This document shows positions 25,263-33,369 of a stretch of DNA of 64,000 nucleotides, piece by piece (within the stretch, counting starts at the first letter, position 1; each line of letters starts with the position of its first letter). Origin of the DNA: Streptomyces cyaneus (GTDB taxonomy: Bacteria > Actinomycetota > Actinomycetes > Streptomycetales > Streptomycetaceae). The translations under genes were made by a program, and so were the position numbers. The stretch covers positions 124,001 to 188,000 of the forward strand of contig NZ_RQJW01000015.1 in assembly GCF_004028635.1 (NCBI RefSeq), in the 5' to 3' direction. Below the pieces are notes generated by a model. It was not told the origin of the DNA, made no database searches, and worked only from the letters and a program-made list of their open reading frames with translations.

Positions 25263-26693
25263 TCAGGCGGGCAGGCGGAAGTTCAGGTTGCGCAGCGCCG
25301 AGGGCGTCGTACCGCTGGACTTCTCCTGGTACATGATCGACAGGAAGTTGTCCTGGGCGATACGCGTCTCGTCGATGACGACCTCGCCGAAGGCGTTCAG
25401 CCCGGCCGTGACACCGTCGTACAGGACCGACCAGTCCGTGTAACCGGAGGCCTTGGAGGCCCCGGCGATCCGGCAGAACGGGAAGATCGCGTAGGCGTTG
25501 TCGTACTTGTCCAGGATCAGCTTGGTGCGCTGGCTGGAGTTCAGCGGGACCGGTATCTCGGTCTTCTGCCAGGTGCCGGAGGAGTTCTTGCGGACGTGGA
25601 AGGCGCGGCCGCTGGCGGTGCGGTCGGCGACGTAGTTCGTGGTGCACTGGCCGAAGCGGCCCGGCACGTAGCTGATGATCGCGTGCGGCAGGCCCGCGGA
25701 GTCGGTGAACTGGCTCTCCTGGTTCATCAGGGAGTGGTCCGGGTTGAGCGCGTCGATCACCAGGCCGCTGTCGGTGACGGCGACCTTGTCGGAGCCGCCG
25801 GTGGTGCCGACGACGGTGCCGGCGTTGTTGCGCCAGGTGCGGCCGCGGTCGTCGGAGTAGACGTAGCCGGTGTCGTGGTTGGCGATGCCGCCGCCGTTGC
25901 ACATCACGGCGCCGTTCTGCTCGCGCCAGGTGAAGAAGGAGTGCAGCCGGCCGTTCTTGTCGTAGTCGATGCCGTGCAGGTACATGTTGCGAGCGGTCGA
26001 CGAGCCGTGCTCGCTGGTGTACGTCCCGGTGGAGCTGCTCCACTCGCCCAGGTTGGTCCAGGTCGAACCGTCGTACTCGGCGAGGGCGTTGCGGCCGTTG
26101 CCGGAGATGGCGACCCGGTAGCTGAGCTGCAGCTTGCCGTCGGGGGTGGAGATGAACTGCGGGTAGGTGAACTGCGAGGTGAGCGCGAGGCCGTCGAGGG
26201 TGGATTGCGGGGCGCCGAAGCGGCTCGCGGTCCAGCTCAGGCCGGCGGGGTTGTCCATCAGCCCCGCGACCGACTTGACGTAGGTGAAGCCGTCGCTGTG
26301 CGAGTCCATGTTGAGGTGCAGGCGGCCGTCGACCTTGGACACGCCCATGGAGATGACGTTGTGGGAGTCGTTGTAGCGGAGCGTGTGCCCGACCTTGACC
26401 GTGGACCAGGTGCTGGAGCCGAGCACGCGGCGGCCGACGACGGCGTTGCGGTCGGCCGTGTACCAGACGGCGTACTGGTAGCCCTTGTAGGTCAGCAGGC
26501 CGTTCTTCTGGAACGAGTTGTTGTTGACCAGGCCGTCGTACGACACGAAGAAGATGGCCTGCGTGTCGAGTGTGGTGGTGCCGGTCAGGGTGAGGGACGG
26601 GCCGGGGTCGGCGGCACGGGCGGTTCCGGACGCGAGGGCGGGGGTCATGACGGCTCCAGCGAGGGCGGCGCCCAGCAGCGTACGTCTCTTCAT
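25263..26693 (-). CDS. Secreted BNR_4-family polysaccharide-active enzyme (rhamnose-releasing lyase or hydrolase?)
   Basis: 476 residues with a signal peptide that starts with an Arg pair (MKRRTLLGAALAGAVMTPAL) and an ARA-A cleavage site. The rest is a beta-propeller of the BNR_4 type (DTQAIFFVSYDGLVNNNSFQ, YAVWYTADRNAVVG, DSHNVISMGVSKVDGRLHLN, YVYSDDRGRTWRNN). Known members act on rhamnose-glucuronate linkages: ulvan lyases and rhamnose-alpha-1,4-glucuronate lyases or hydrolases. Lying 51 bp after rhaM in the rhamnose import operon, it probably frees rhamnose from plant or algal glycans such as gum arabic or ulvan. Exact activity is inferred. Confidence 0.8.
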   Translation of the reverse strand: MKRRTLLGAALAGAVMTPALASGTARAADPGPSLTLTGTTTLDTQAIFFVSYDGLVNNNSFQKNGLLTYKGYQYAVWYTADRNAVVGRRVLGSSTWSTVKVGHTLRYNDSHNVISMGVSKVDGRLHLNMDSHSDGFTYVKSVAGLMDNPAGLSWTASRFGAPQSTLDGLALTSQFTYPQFISTPDGKLQLSYRVAISGNGRNALAEYDGSTWTNLGEWSSSTGTYTSEHGSSTARNMYLHGIDYDKNGRLHSFFTWREQNGAVMCNGGGIANHDTGYVYSDDRGRTWRNNAGTVVGTTGGSDKVAVTDSGLVIDALNPDHSLMNQESQFTDSAGLPHAIISYVPGRFGQCTTNYVADRTASGRAFHVRKNSSGTWQKTEIPVPLNSSQRTKLILDKYDNAYAIFPFCRIAGASKASGYTDWSVLYDGVTAGLNAFGEVVIDETRIAQDNFLSIMYQEKSSGTTPSALRNLNFRLPA

Positions 26694-26744
26694 CTCGGGG
26701 GACTCCGTTGTCGGCGAGGTGCGGGGAAGAGGGACATTCAGGGG

Positions 26745-27065
26745 TCAGGCGAGGTGGAACACTTCCGTGAGCGGTTTCATGGCCTCGTCGGGCCGGGCGC
26801 CGTCCAACGACTCGAAGAACGGCGCCATCTCCGCCTGCCAGCGGGCGTTGACATCGGTGGCTTCCATACCGGCCACGGCGGCGGCGAAGTCCTCGGTCTC
26901 CAGGTATCCGACGAGCAGTCCGTCGTCACGCAGGAAGAGCGAGTAGTTGTGCCAGCCGGTGGCCGAGAGCGCTTCGAGCATCTCCGGCCACACGGCGGCA
27001 TGCCGCTCGCGGTACTCGTCGAGGCGGTCCGCCCTGACCTTCAGCAGGAAGCACACGCGCTGCAT
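26745..27065 (-). CDS. rhaM: L-rhamnose mutarotase
   Basis: 106 residues, the standard RhaM size. MQRVCFLLKVRADRLDEY, the His in RHAAVWPEML, the NYSLFLRDDGLLVGYLE core and the RWQAEM region are family hallmarks of the dimeric ferredoxin-like mutarotase that interconverts alpha- and beta-L-rhamnopyranose before isomerisation. ATG 27065 follows GGAGGG. It sits 17 bp after rhaS in the import operon. Confidence 0.93.
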   Translation of the reverse strand: MQRVCFLLKVRADRLDEYRERHAAVWPEMLEALSATGWHNYSLFLRDDGLLVGYLETEDFAAAVAGMEATDVNARWQAEMAPFFESLDGARPDEAMKPLTEVFHLA

Positions 27066-27082
27066 CAACAACCCTCCGGATC

Positions 27083-28162
27083 TCAGAAGTTGAACTGGTC
27101 GATGTTCTTCGCGTCGAACACGGTCGGCTTGCCGAGGCTGATCACGCCGTCCTTGCCGATGGTGTACGTGGTCTCGCCGGCCTTGAAGGTCTCGCCCTCC
27201 TTGCCGGTGATCTGTCCGGAGACCAGGGCGACGGCGGCGCGGGCGGCCAGGTCGCCGAGCTTCGCCGGGTCCCACAGCTCGAAGGCGTCGACGGTGCCGT
27301 TCTTGACGTACTTGCGCATGTCGTTCGGGGTGCCGAGGCCGGTCAGCTTGACCTTGCCCTTGTACTTGGAGCCGGACAGGTACTGGGCGGCGGCCTTGAT
27401 GCCGACGGTGGTCGGGGAGATGATCCCCTTCAGGTTCGGGTACTCCTGGAGCAGGCCCTGGGTCTGCTGGAAGGACTTCTGGGCGTCGTCGTCACCGTAG
27501 GCGACCTTGACGAGCTTGATGTCCTTGTACTTGGGGTCCTTGAGCTCCTGCTTCATGAAATCGATCCAGATGTTCTGGTTCGTCGCGGTCTGCGCGGCGG
27601 ACAGGATCGCGATCTCGCCCTTGTAGCCGATCTGCTCGGCGAGCAGCTGCACCTCGGTGCGGCCGAGGTCCTCGGCGGAGGCCTGCGAGACGAAGGCGTT
27701 GCGGCAGTCGGCGGTGGTGTCGGAGTCGTAGGTGACGACCTTGATGCCGTTCTTCATGGCCTGCTTCAGCGCGGTGCACAGGGCGCCCGGGTCCTGCGCA
27801 GACACGGCCATCGCGTCCACCTGCTGCTGGGTGAGCGTGTTGACGTACGACACCTGCCCGGCGGTGTCCGTGGCGCTGGACGGGCCGACCTCCTTGTAGC
27901 TGGAGCCCAGCTCCTTCAGGGCCGCCTCGCCGCCCTTGTCTGCGGAGGTGAAGTAGGGGTTGTTGACCTGCTTGGGCAGGAAGCCGACGGTCAGCCCCTT
28001 CTTCAGCTCGGCGTTCGGGTCGGCCTTGCCGGCGGTGGCGGCCGAGGCGCCCTCGCTCTTGACGTCCTCCTTGGTGGTGCCGCCGCAGGCGGTGAGCGCC
28101 AGGGCGAGGGAGGTTCCGGCGGCGAGGGCCGCGCAGGTACGGCGGAGGGATGACTTGCGCAT
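27083..28162 (-). CDS. rhaS: Rhamnose ABC transporter, substrate-binding lipoprotein
   Basis: 359 residues. Signal peptide with lipobox LTAC-GG (RRTCAALAAGTSLALALTAC), then a periplasmic-binding-protein type I fold (TVGFLPKQVNNPYFTSADKG, AMAVSAQDPGALCTALK, VVTYDSDTTADCRNAFVSQA, GIISPTTVGIKAA). This matches CUT2-family RhaS. A Streptomyces intergenic repeat fills the 98-bp gap between this gene and the upstream permease, which may set its expression apart from the membrane subunits. Confidence 0.92.
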   Translation of the reverse strand: MRKSSLRRTCAALAAGTSLALALTACGGTTKEDVKSEGASAATAGKADPNAELKKGLTVGFLPKQVNNPYFTSADKGGEAALKELGSSYKEVGPSSATDTAGQVSYVNTLTQQQVDAMAVSAQDPGALCTALKQAMKNGIKVVTYDSDTTADCRNAFVSQASAEDLGRTEVQLLAEQIGYKGEIAILSAAQTATNQNIWIDFMKQELKDPKYKDIKLVKVAYGDDDAQKSFQQTQGLLQEYPNLKGIISPTTVGIKAAAQYLSGSKYKGKVKLTGLGTPNDMRKYVKNGTVDAFELWDPAKLGDLAARAAVALVSGQITGKEGETFKAGETTYTIGKDGVISLGKPTVFDAKNIDQFNF

Positions 28163-28197
28163 GGCGGTTTCCTTTTAACGAAGGGTGAGAGGAACGC

Positions 28198-28243
28198 CCT
28201 TAGGGGCGCGGGGAACTGCGCGACCAGCCACAGACGGCCGGCA
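28198..28243 (-). repeat. Dispersed Streptomyces intergenic repeat, copy B
   Basis: The minus strand reads GGCCGTCTGTGGCTGGTCGC, then GCAGTTCCCCGCGCCCCTA. It is nearly identical to the copy at 33286-33330. It can form a GGGCGCG/CGCGACC stem with one mismatch. It lies inside the transport operon, just upstream of rhaS. Confidence 0.85.
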
Positions 28244-28260
28244 GGTTGAAGACGGCCTTG

Positions 28261-29265
28261 CTAGCGCAGCGCTTGCGCTCTACGGCCCGCCCTCGCGACG
28301 GCGATCTGACGCGCAACCCGAGGGCCGAGAACCGAGAGGACAAGCAGCACGCCGGTGACGACGATCTGCGACTGGGCGGAGACGTCCTGCAGGCTCATGA
28401 CGTTCTGCAGGGCCCCCAGCAAGAACACCCCGGCGATCGCGCCGCCCAACGTGCCCTTGCCGCCGTCGAAGTCGATACCGCCCAGCAACACGGCGGCAAC
28501 AACGGAGAGTTCCAACCCCGTGGCGTTGTCGTAGCGGGCGCTGGCGTAGTGCAGCGCCCAGAAGATCCCGGTGAGGGAGGCCATCAGGCCCGTCACCGTG
28601 AACAGGATCAGCTTCTGCCGCTTGACCCGGATCCCGGCGAACCTCGCGGCCTCCTCGCTCGCACCGGTCGCGAACACCGACCGTCCGAACGGGGTGGCGT
28701 GCAGGACGATCACGGCGATCGCGAGGAGCACCAGGAAGGGCAGGAAGGCGTACGGGATGAAGGTGTCGCCGATGCGTCCGGCCGCGAAGTCCAGGTACTG
28801 GGTGGGGAAGTCGGTCACCGCGTCGGAGCCGAGCACGATCTGTGCGATGCCGCGGTAGGCGGCGAGGGTGCCGATGGTGACGGCGAGGGACGGCAGTCCC
28901 AGCTTGGTCACCAGCAGACCGTTGATCAGTCCGCAGACCACACCGAGCACCAGGCAGATCGGGATGATCGTCTCGATCGTCATGCCCTGGTTCCACAGGG
29001 CGCCCATCACGGCGCCGGAGAGACCGGCGGTGGAGGCGACCGAGAGATCGATCTCGCCCGAGACGACCAGGAGCGTCATCGGCAGGGCGATCATTGCGAT
29101 CGGAAGCGTGTTTCCGATCAGGAACGACAGGTTGAGAGCGTTCCCGAAACCGTCGACCGTTCCGAAGGACAGCAGGAGCACGACGATCAGAAGAGCGCCG
29201 ACGGCTGAATCCCACCTTTTCAAGGCGGACCAGCGGATCGCTCGGCTCAGGGAGAAGTCAGCCAT
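28261..29265 (-). CDS. rhaQ: Rhamnose ABC transporter permease
   Basis: 334 residues, eight to ten hydrophobic helices of the CUT2 (BPD_transp_2) type: VGALLIVVLLLSFGTVDGFG, NTLPIAMIALPMTLLVVSGE, the conserved IDLSVASTAGLSGAVMGALW, and GGIDFDGGKGTLGGAIAGVF. It forms the membrane channel with the second permease. Its start overlaps the end of the upstream permease by 8 bp. The names rhaP and rhaQ for the two permeases are interchangeable here. Confidence 0.9.
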   Translation of the reverse strand: MADFSLSRAIRWSALKRWDSAVGALLIVVLLLSFGTVDGFGNALNLSFLIGNTLPIAMIALPMTLLVVSGEIDLSVASTAGLSGAVMGALWNQGMTIETIIPICLVLGVVCGLINGLLVTKLGLPSLAVTIGTLAAYRGIAQIVLGSDAVTDFPTQYLDFAAGRIGDTFIPYAFLPFLVLLAIAVIVLHATPFGRSVFATGASEEAARFAGIRVKRQKLILFTVTGLMASLTGIFWALHYASARYDNATGLELSVVAAVLLGGIDFDGGKGTLGGAIAGVFLLGALQNVMSLQDVSAQSQIVVTGVLLVLSVLGPRVARQIAVARAGRRAQALR

Positions 29266-30298
29266 GGCGGGCGTTCCTCTTCTTCAGGGCGGTGGCCACG
29301 CGCAGCGCGACGATCCGGTCGACCGCGATGGCGAGGATGAGCAGGATGCCGTTGATGGCGAGGACCCAGACGGAGCTGACGCCGAGGGCGGGCAGCACGC
29401 TGTTGATGGAGGTCAGCAGCAGCGCGCCGAGCGCCGCGCCGTAGACGCTGCCGGAGCCGCCGGTGAAGACGACACCGCCGACCACGACCGCGCTGACGAC
29501 GGTGAGTTCGTAGCCGTTGCCCGTGCTGGAGTCCACGTTGCCGAATCGGGCCAGGTACATCGCACCCGCGAGTCCGGCGAGGGCACCGCAGAAGGTGTAC
29601 GCGGCGAGGATCCGCTTGCGCACCGGGATGCCGGCGAGGCGGGCGGCCTCCGGGTTGGAGCCCAGCGCGTACAGCTCGCGGCCGCTGCCGAAGTGCTTGA
29701 GGTAGTACGCCGTCGCGACCAGCACGGCGACGGCGATCAGCGCCAGCCACGGCACCGCGGAGATGCCGCCGGAGCCGAAGTCGACGAAACCGTCCGGGAG
29801 GTCGGCCGCCGTGATCTGGCGGGAGCCGACCCAGATGGAGTCGATGCCGCGGATGATGTAGAGCGTGCCCAGGGTGACGACGAGTGCGGGCACCTGGCCG
29901 AGGCTGACGAGCAGGCCGTTCAGCAGGCCGAAGCCGATCCCCATCAGGACCGCCAGGAACACGGCGACGACCGGGTTCCCGCCGCCCTGGAGGTACGTAC
30001 CGGCGGCGAAGGCGCTGATGCCGAGCGTGGAGCCGACCGACAGGTCGACGTTCCTCGTGATCACCACCAGTGACTGGCCGGTGGCGACCAGGACGAGGAT
30101 CGTCGCGTTCAGCAGCAGGTCCTTGATGCCCTGCTCGGTGAGGAACTGGCTGTTGCCCAGCTGGGTGACGACGATCATCACCACGAAGACGACCAGGATG
30201 GCGAGTTCGCGCATCTTGAAGACGCGGTCGACCAGGCGGGTGCCGCTGGACTTCGGTACCTCGGTGACAGGGGCCTCCTTGGGAGTGATCACCGTCAT
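29258..30298 (-). CDS. rhaP: Rhamnose ABC transporter permease
   Basis: 346 residues. After a 30-residue cytoplasmic leader come CUT2 permease helices (LAILVVFVVMIVVTQLGNSQ, ATILVLVATGQSLVVITRN) and the conserved NVDLSVGSTLGISAF loop and GGVVFTGGSGSVYGAALGAL coupling motif that contacts the ATPase. ATG 30298 overlaps the TGA of the ATPase gene (ATGA), so the two are coupled. Confidence 0.9.
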   Translation of the reverse strand: MTVITPKEAPVTEVPKSSGTRLVDRVFKMRELAILVVFVVMIVVTQLGNSQFLTEQGIKDLLLNATILVLVATGQSLVVITRNVDLSVGSTLGISAFAAGTYLQGGGNPVVAVFLAVLMGIGFGLLNGLLVSLGQVPALVVTLGTLYIIRGIDSIWVGSRQITAADLPDGFVDFGSGGISAVPWLALIAVAVLVATAYYLKHFGSGRELYALGSNPEAARLAGIPVRKRILAAYTFCGALAGLAGAMYLARFGNVDSSTGNGYELTVVSAVVVGGVVFTGGSGSVYGAALGALLLTSINSVLPALGVSSVWVLAINGILLILAIAVDRIVALRVATALKKRNARHG

Positions 30299-31812
30299 GC
30301 GGCGGCCCTCCCGGTTGCTGCGGCCATCACGGTTTCCTCGGTGGCGTCGGAGCGCGGGATCTCGGCGGTGAGGCGGCCCTCGTGCATCACGAGCACGCGG
30401 TCGGCCATGCCGAGGATCTCGGGCAGGTCGGAGGAGATCATCAGAACGGCCACGCCGTCGGCGGCGAGCTCGCTGAGCAGCCGGTGCACCTCGGCCTTGG
30501 TGCCGACGTCGATGCCACGGGTGGGCTCGTCGACGATCAGCACCTTGGGGCCGGTGGCCAGCCACTTGGCGAGGACGACCTTCTGCTGGTTGCCGCCGGA
30601 CAGGGTGTTGACCGTGTCGGCGATCCGGGCGTACTTGACCTGGAGCTTGACGGCCCAGTCGAGGGACCGGCTGCGTTCGGCGCCGCGGTCCATGAGGCCG
30701 GCCTTGACGGTCGTACGCAGTCCGGTCAGGCCGATGTTGCGCTCGATGGACATGTCCATCACCAGGCCCTGGGCGCGCCGGTCCTCGGGGACGAGGGCGA
30801 GGCCGGAGGCCATGGCGGTGGACGGGGCGCCGTTGATCAGGGCCTTGCCGTCGACGGAGACCTCGCCGGCGTCCCAGCGGTCGATGCCGAAGACGGCTCG
30901 CGCGACTTCGGTACGCCCCGCGCCGACGAGCCCCGCGAGGCCGACGATCTCACCGCGTCGTACGTCGAAGGAGACGTCGGTGAAGACGCCCTCGCGGGTC
31001 AGCCGGCGCACGCTCAGGGCGACCTCGCCCGGCGTCACTTCCTGCTTGGGGTACAGCTCGTCGAGGTCACGGCCGACCATCCGGCGTACGAGGTCGTCCT
31101 CGGTCATCGAGTCCAGCGGCTCGCTGGCGATCCAGGCGCCGTCGCGCAAAGTCGTCACCTGCTGGCAGATCTGGAAGATCTCCTCCAGCCGGTGGGAGAT
31201 GAACAGGACGGCGGCGCCCTGTTCGCGCAGGGTGCGCACGACGCCGAAGAGGCGGGCGACCTCGCTGCCGGTGAGTGCGGCGGTCGGCTCGTCCATGATC
31301 AGGACGCGGGCGTCGAAGGAGAGCGCCTTGGCGATCTCGACGATCTGCTGGTCGGCGATGGACAGTCCGCGCGCGGGCCGGTCGGGGTCGAGCTCGACGC
31401 CGAGGCGCTGCATCAGGGCCAGGGTCGCCTCGTGGGTGGCCTTGTGGTCGATCCGGCCGAGCGCGCGCCGCGGCTGGCGGCCCATGAAGATGTTCTCGGC
31501 GATCGACAGGTCGGGGAAGAGGGTCGGCTCCTGGTAGATCACGGCGATGCCGGCGTCGCGGGCGTCACCGGGGCCGTGGAAGACGACGGGCGCACCGTCG
31601 AGCAGCACCTGGCCCGCGTCGGGCCGGTGTACGCCGGCGAGCGTCTTGATGAGGGTCGACTTGCCCGCGCCGTTCTCGCCGGCGAGGGCGTGCACCTCCC
31701 CGGGGAACAGCTCCAGGGAGACGTCCCGCAGGGCGCGGACCGCGCCGAAGGACTTGGAGATGTCCCTGAGCGCAAGAACCGGGGCCGGACCCGTGGTGGA
31801 CGGGTGGGTCAT
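30295..31812 (-). CDS. rhaT: Rhamnose ABC transporter ATP-binding protein (tandem ATPase domains)
   Basis: 505 residues with two ABC domains, as in CUT2 sugar importers. Domain 1 has Walker A GENGAGKST (about 45-53), Q-loop VIYQEPTLF, signature and Walker B VLIMDEPTAAL. Domain 2 has the usual degenerate Walker A GLVGAGRTE, signature LSGGNQQKV and Walker B VLIVDEPTRGIDV. First gene of the minus-strand operon rhaT-P-Q-S-M-BNR_4; its promoter is at about 31.88-31.91 kb. Confidence 0.93.
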   Translation of the reverse strand: MTHPSTTGPAPVLALRDISKSFGAVRALRDVSLELFPGEVHALAGENGAGKSTLIKTLAGVHRPDAGQVLLDGAPVVFHGPGDARDAGIAVIYQEPTLFPDLSIAENIFMGRQPRRALGRIDHKATHEATLALMQRLGVELDPDRPARGLSIADQQIVEIAKALSFDARVLIMDEPTAALTGSEVARLFGVVRTLREQGAAVLFISHRLEEIFQICQQVTTLRDGAWIASEPLDSMTEDDLVRRMVGRDLDELYPKQEVTPGEVALSVRRLTREGVFTDVSFDVRRGEIVGLAGLVGAGRTEVARAVFGIDRWDAGEVSVDGKALINGAPSTAMASGLALVPEDRRAQGLVMDMSIERNIGLTGLRTTVKAGLMDRGAERSRSLDWAVKLQVKYARIADTVNTLSGGNQQKVVLAKWLATGPKVLIVDEPTRGIDVGTKAEVHRLLSELAADGVAVLMISSDLPEILGMADRVLVMHEGRLTAEIPRSDATEETVMAAATGRAAA

Positions 31813-31856
31813 GGGGGCTCCTCGACGACGCCGGCGGGACGGCCCTCTCGGCGTCG

Positions 31857-31868
31857 TGAAAGGTTTCA
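31857..31868. promoter_or_regulatory. LacI-type operator, copy 1
   Basis: TGAAAGGTTTCA: perfect TGAAA/TTTCA arms. It lies just downstream of the predicted transcription start of the rhaT operon and 45 bp before rhaT, a repression position. Confidence 0.6.
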
Positions 31869-31882
31869 ACTTGGTTGCCGGG

Positions 31883-31912
31883 ACGTTAGGCACGCAGCGC
31901 ATGTCACGTCAA
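31883..31912 (-). promoter_or_regulatory. Promoter of the rhaT transport operon
   Basis: On the minus strand TTGACG (31907-31912) is followed after 18 bases by TAACGT (31883-31888). This fits a sigma-HrdB promoter starting near 31876, between operator copies 1 and 2. Confidence 0.6.
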
Positions 31913-31922
31913 TGGGTTCGTG

Positions 31923-31937
31923 TCGAAAAAGTTTCGA
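31923..31937. promoter_or_regulatory. LacI-type operator, copy 2
   Basis: TCGAAA-AAG-TTTCGA: perfect 6-bp arms around a 3-bp centre, 10 bp upstream of the -35 of the rhaT promoter. It shares the GAAA/TTTC half-sites with the other three sites but has odd spacing, so it may be a weaker site. Confidence 0.5.
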
Positions 31938-31986
31938 TGAACGAAGGTCACGGACTGGCCACGAGGAAAAGGCTTGGTCGTGGGGG

Positions 31987-32015
31987 TTGACACCCTCCCG
32001 GCCGACTCATACGTT
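31987..32015 (+). promoter_or_regulatory. Promoter of the rhaI catabolic operon
   Basis: A consensus TTGACA (31987-31992) is separated by 17 bases from TACGTT (32010-32015). The predicted start near 32022 falls on the first base of operator copy 3. Confidence 0.7.
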
Positions 32016-32022
32016 CCCGTCT

Positions 32023-32049
32023 TGAATCGTTTCACAGCGAAGCGTTTCA
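32023..32049. promoter_or_regulatory. Tandem LacI-type operators, copies 3 and 4
   Basis: TGAATCGTTTCA (32023-32034) and CGAAGCGTTTCA (32038-32049) share the form xGAAxCGTTTCA with the central CG usual for LacI sites. They are 15 bp apart and lie at about +1 to +28 of the rhaI promoter, so a bound repressor would block transcription. Confidence 0.65.
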
Positions 32050-32094
32050 GATGTCTTACGTCCGCCCTCCGTCCCGACGTCACAGGAGCCCTCA

Positions 32095-33255
32095 GTGACC
32101 GAGCTCGCCGCGGTGAAGGCCGCACTCAAGACCCAGGCAGTCGAAACGCCGTCGTGGGCGTACGGGAACTCGGGGACGCGGTTCAAGGTGTTCGCCCAGC
32201 AGGGCGTTCCGCGTACGCCGTGGGAGAAGCTGGACGACGCGGCTCAGGTGCACGCGTTCACGGGTGTCGCGCCGACCGTTGCCCTGCACATTCCGTGGGA
32301 CAAGGTCGAGGACTACGCGGCGCTGGCCAAGCACGCCGAAGAGCGTGGTGTGAAGCTGGGCGCGATCAACTCCAACACCTTCCAGGACGACGACTACAAG
32401 CTGGGCAGCATCTGCCATCCGGACGCGGTGGTGCGGCGCAAGGCCGTCGACCATCTGCTGGAGTGCGTCGACATCATGGACGCGACCGGGTCGCGGGATC
32501 TGAAGCTGTGGTTCGCCGACGGCACGAATTACCCCGGGCAGGACGACATCCGGGCGCGGCAGGACCGGCTCGCCGAGGGCCTGGCCGAGGTGTACGAGCG
32601 GCTGGGCGAGGAGCAGCGGATGCTGCTGGAGTACAAGTTCTTCGAGCCGGCGTTCTACACGACGGACGTGCCGGACTGGGGGACGGCGTATGCGCACTGT
32701 CTGAAGCTCGGGGAGAAGGCCCAGGTCGTGGTCGACACCGGGCACCACGCGCCCGGGACCAACATCGAGTTCATCGTCGCGACGCTGCTGCGGGAGGGGA
32801 AGCTCGGGGGGTTCGACTTCAACTCGCGCTTCTATGCGGATGACGACCTGATGGTGGGCGCCGCGGATCCGTTCCAGCTGTTCCGGATCATGTACGAGGT
32901 CGTGCGTGGGGGTGGGTTCTCTCCCGAGGTCGCGTTCATGCTCGACCAGTGCCACAACATCGAGGCGAAGATTCCGGCGATCATCCGGTCGGTGATGAAT
33001 GTGCAGGAGGCCACGGCGAAGGCGCTGCTCGTCGACCGGTCGGCGTTGGCCGAGGCGCAGGCCTCGGGTGACGTGCTGGAGGCCAATGCCGTGGTGATGG
33101 ATGCGTACAACACGGATGTGCGGCCGTTGCTTGCCGAGGTGCGGGGGGAGATGGGGCTCGATGGCGACCCCATTGCTGCGTATCGGCGGTCCGGGTGGGC
33201 CGAGAAGATCGTGGCTGAGCGAGTTGGTGGACAGCAGGCCGGTTGGGGGGCGTGA
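32095..33255 (+). CDS. rhaI: L-rhamnose isomerase
   Basis: 386 residues from GTG 32095 after AGGAG. TIM-barrel sugar isomerase of the RhaI type: HIPWDKVEDY, LGAINSNTFQDDDYKLGS, LKLWFADGTNYPGQDD, LLEYKFFEPAFYTTDVPDWG and VVVDTGHHAPGTNIEF carry the metal ligands and the catalytic His and Lys. It converts L-rhamnose to L-rhamnulose in the cytoplasm. First gene of the plus-strand catabolic operon, directly downstream of two operators. Confidence 0.94.
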   Translation: MTELAAVKAALKTQAVETPSWAYGNSGTRFKVFAQQGVPRTPWEKLDDAAQVHAFTGVAPTVALHIPWDKVEDYAALAKHAEERGVKLGAINSNTFQDDDYKLGSICHPDAVVRRKAVDHLLECVDIMDATGSRDLKLWFADGTNYPGQDDIRARQDRLAEGLAEVYERLGEEQRMLLEYKFFEPAFYTTDVPDWGTAYAHCLKLGEKAQVVVDTGHHAPGTNIEFIVATLLREGKLGGFDFNSRFYADDDLMVGAADPFQLFRIMYEVVRGGGFSPEVAFMLDQCHNIEAKIPAIIRSVMNVQEATAKALLVDRSALAEAQASGDVLEANAVVMDAYNTDVRPLLAEVRGEMGLDGDPIAAYRRSGWAEKIVAERVGGQQAGWGA

Positions 33256-33285
33256 GCGTCTGCCGGGATCTGTTTGTTGCGGGGT

Positions 33286-33330
33286 GCGGGCCGTCTGTGG
33301 CTGGTCGCGCAGTTCCCCGCGCCCCTAGGG
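33286..33330 (+). repeat. Dispersed Streptomyces intergenic repeat, copy A
   Basis: GCGGGCCGTCTGTGGCTGGT, then CGCGCAGTTCCCCGCGCCCC and TAGGG. It is the inverse-oriented partner of the copy at 28198-28243, nearly identical over about 45 bp. It occupies the 114-bp gap between rhaI and rhaD within the operon. Confidence 0.85.
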
Positions 33331-33369
33331 AAACGTAGTCACCCTCTCTTCAGTAAGGAACCGGAAGTC

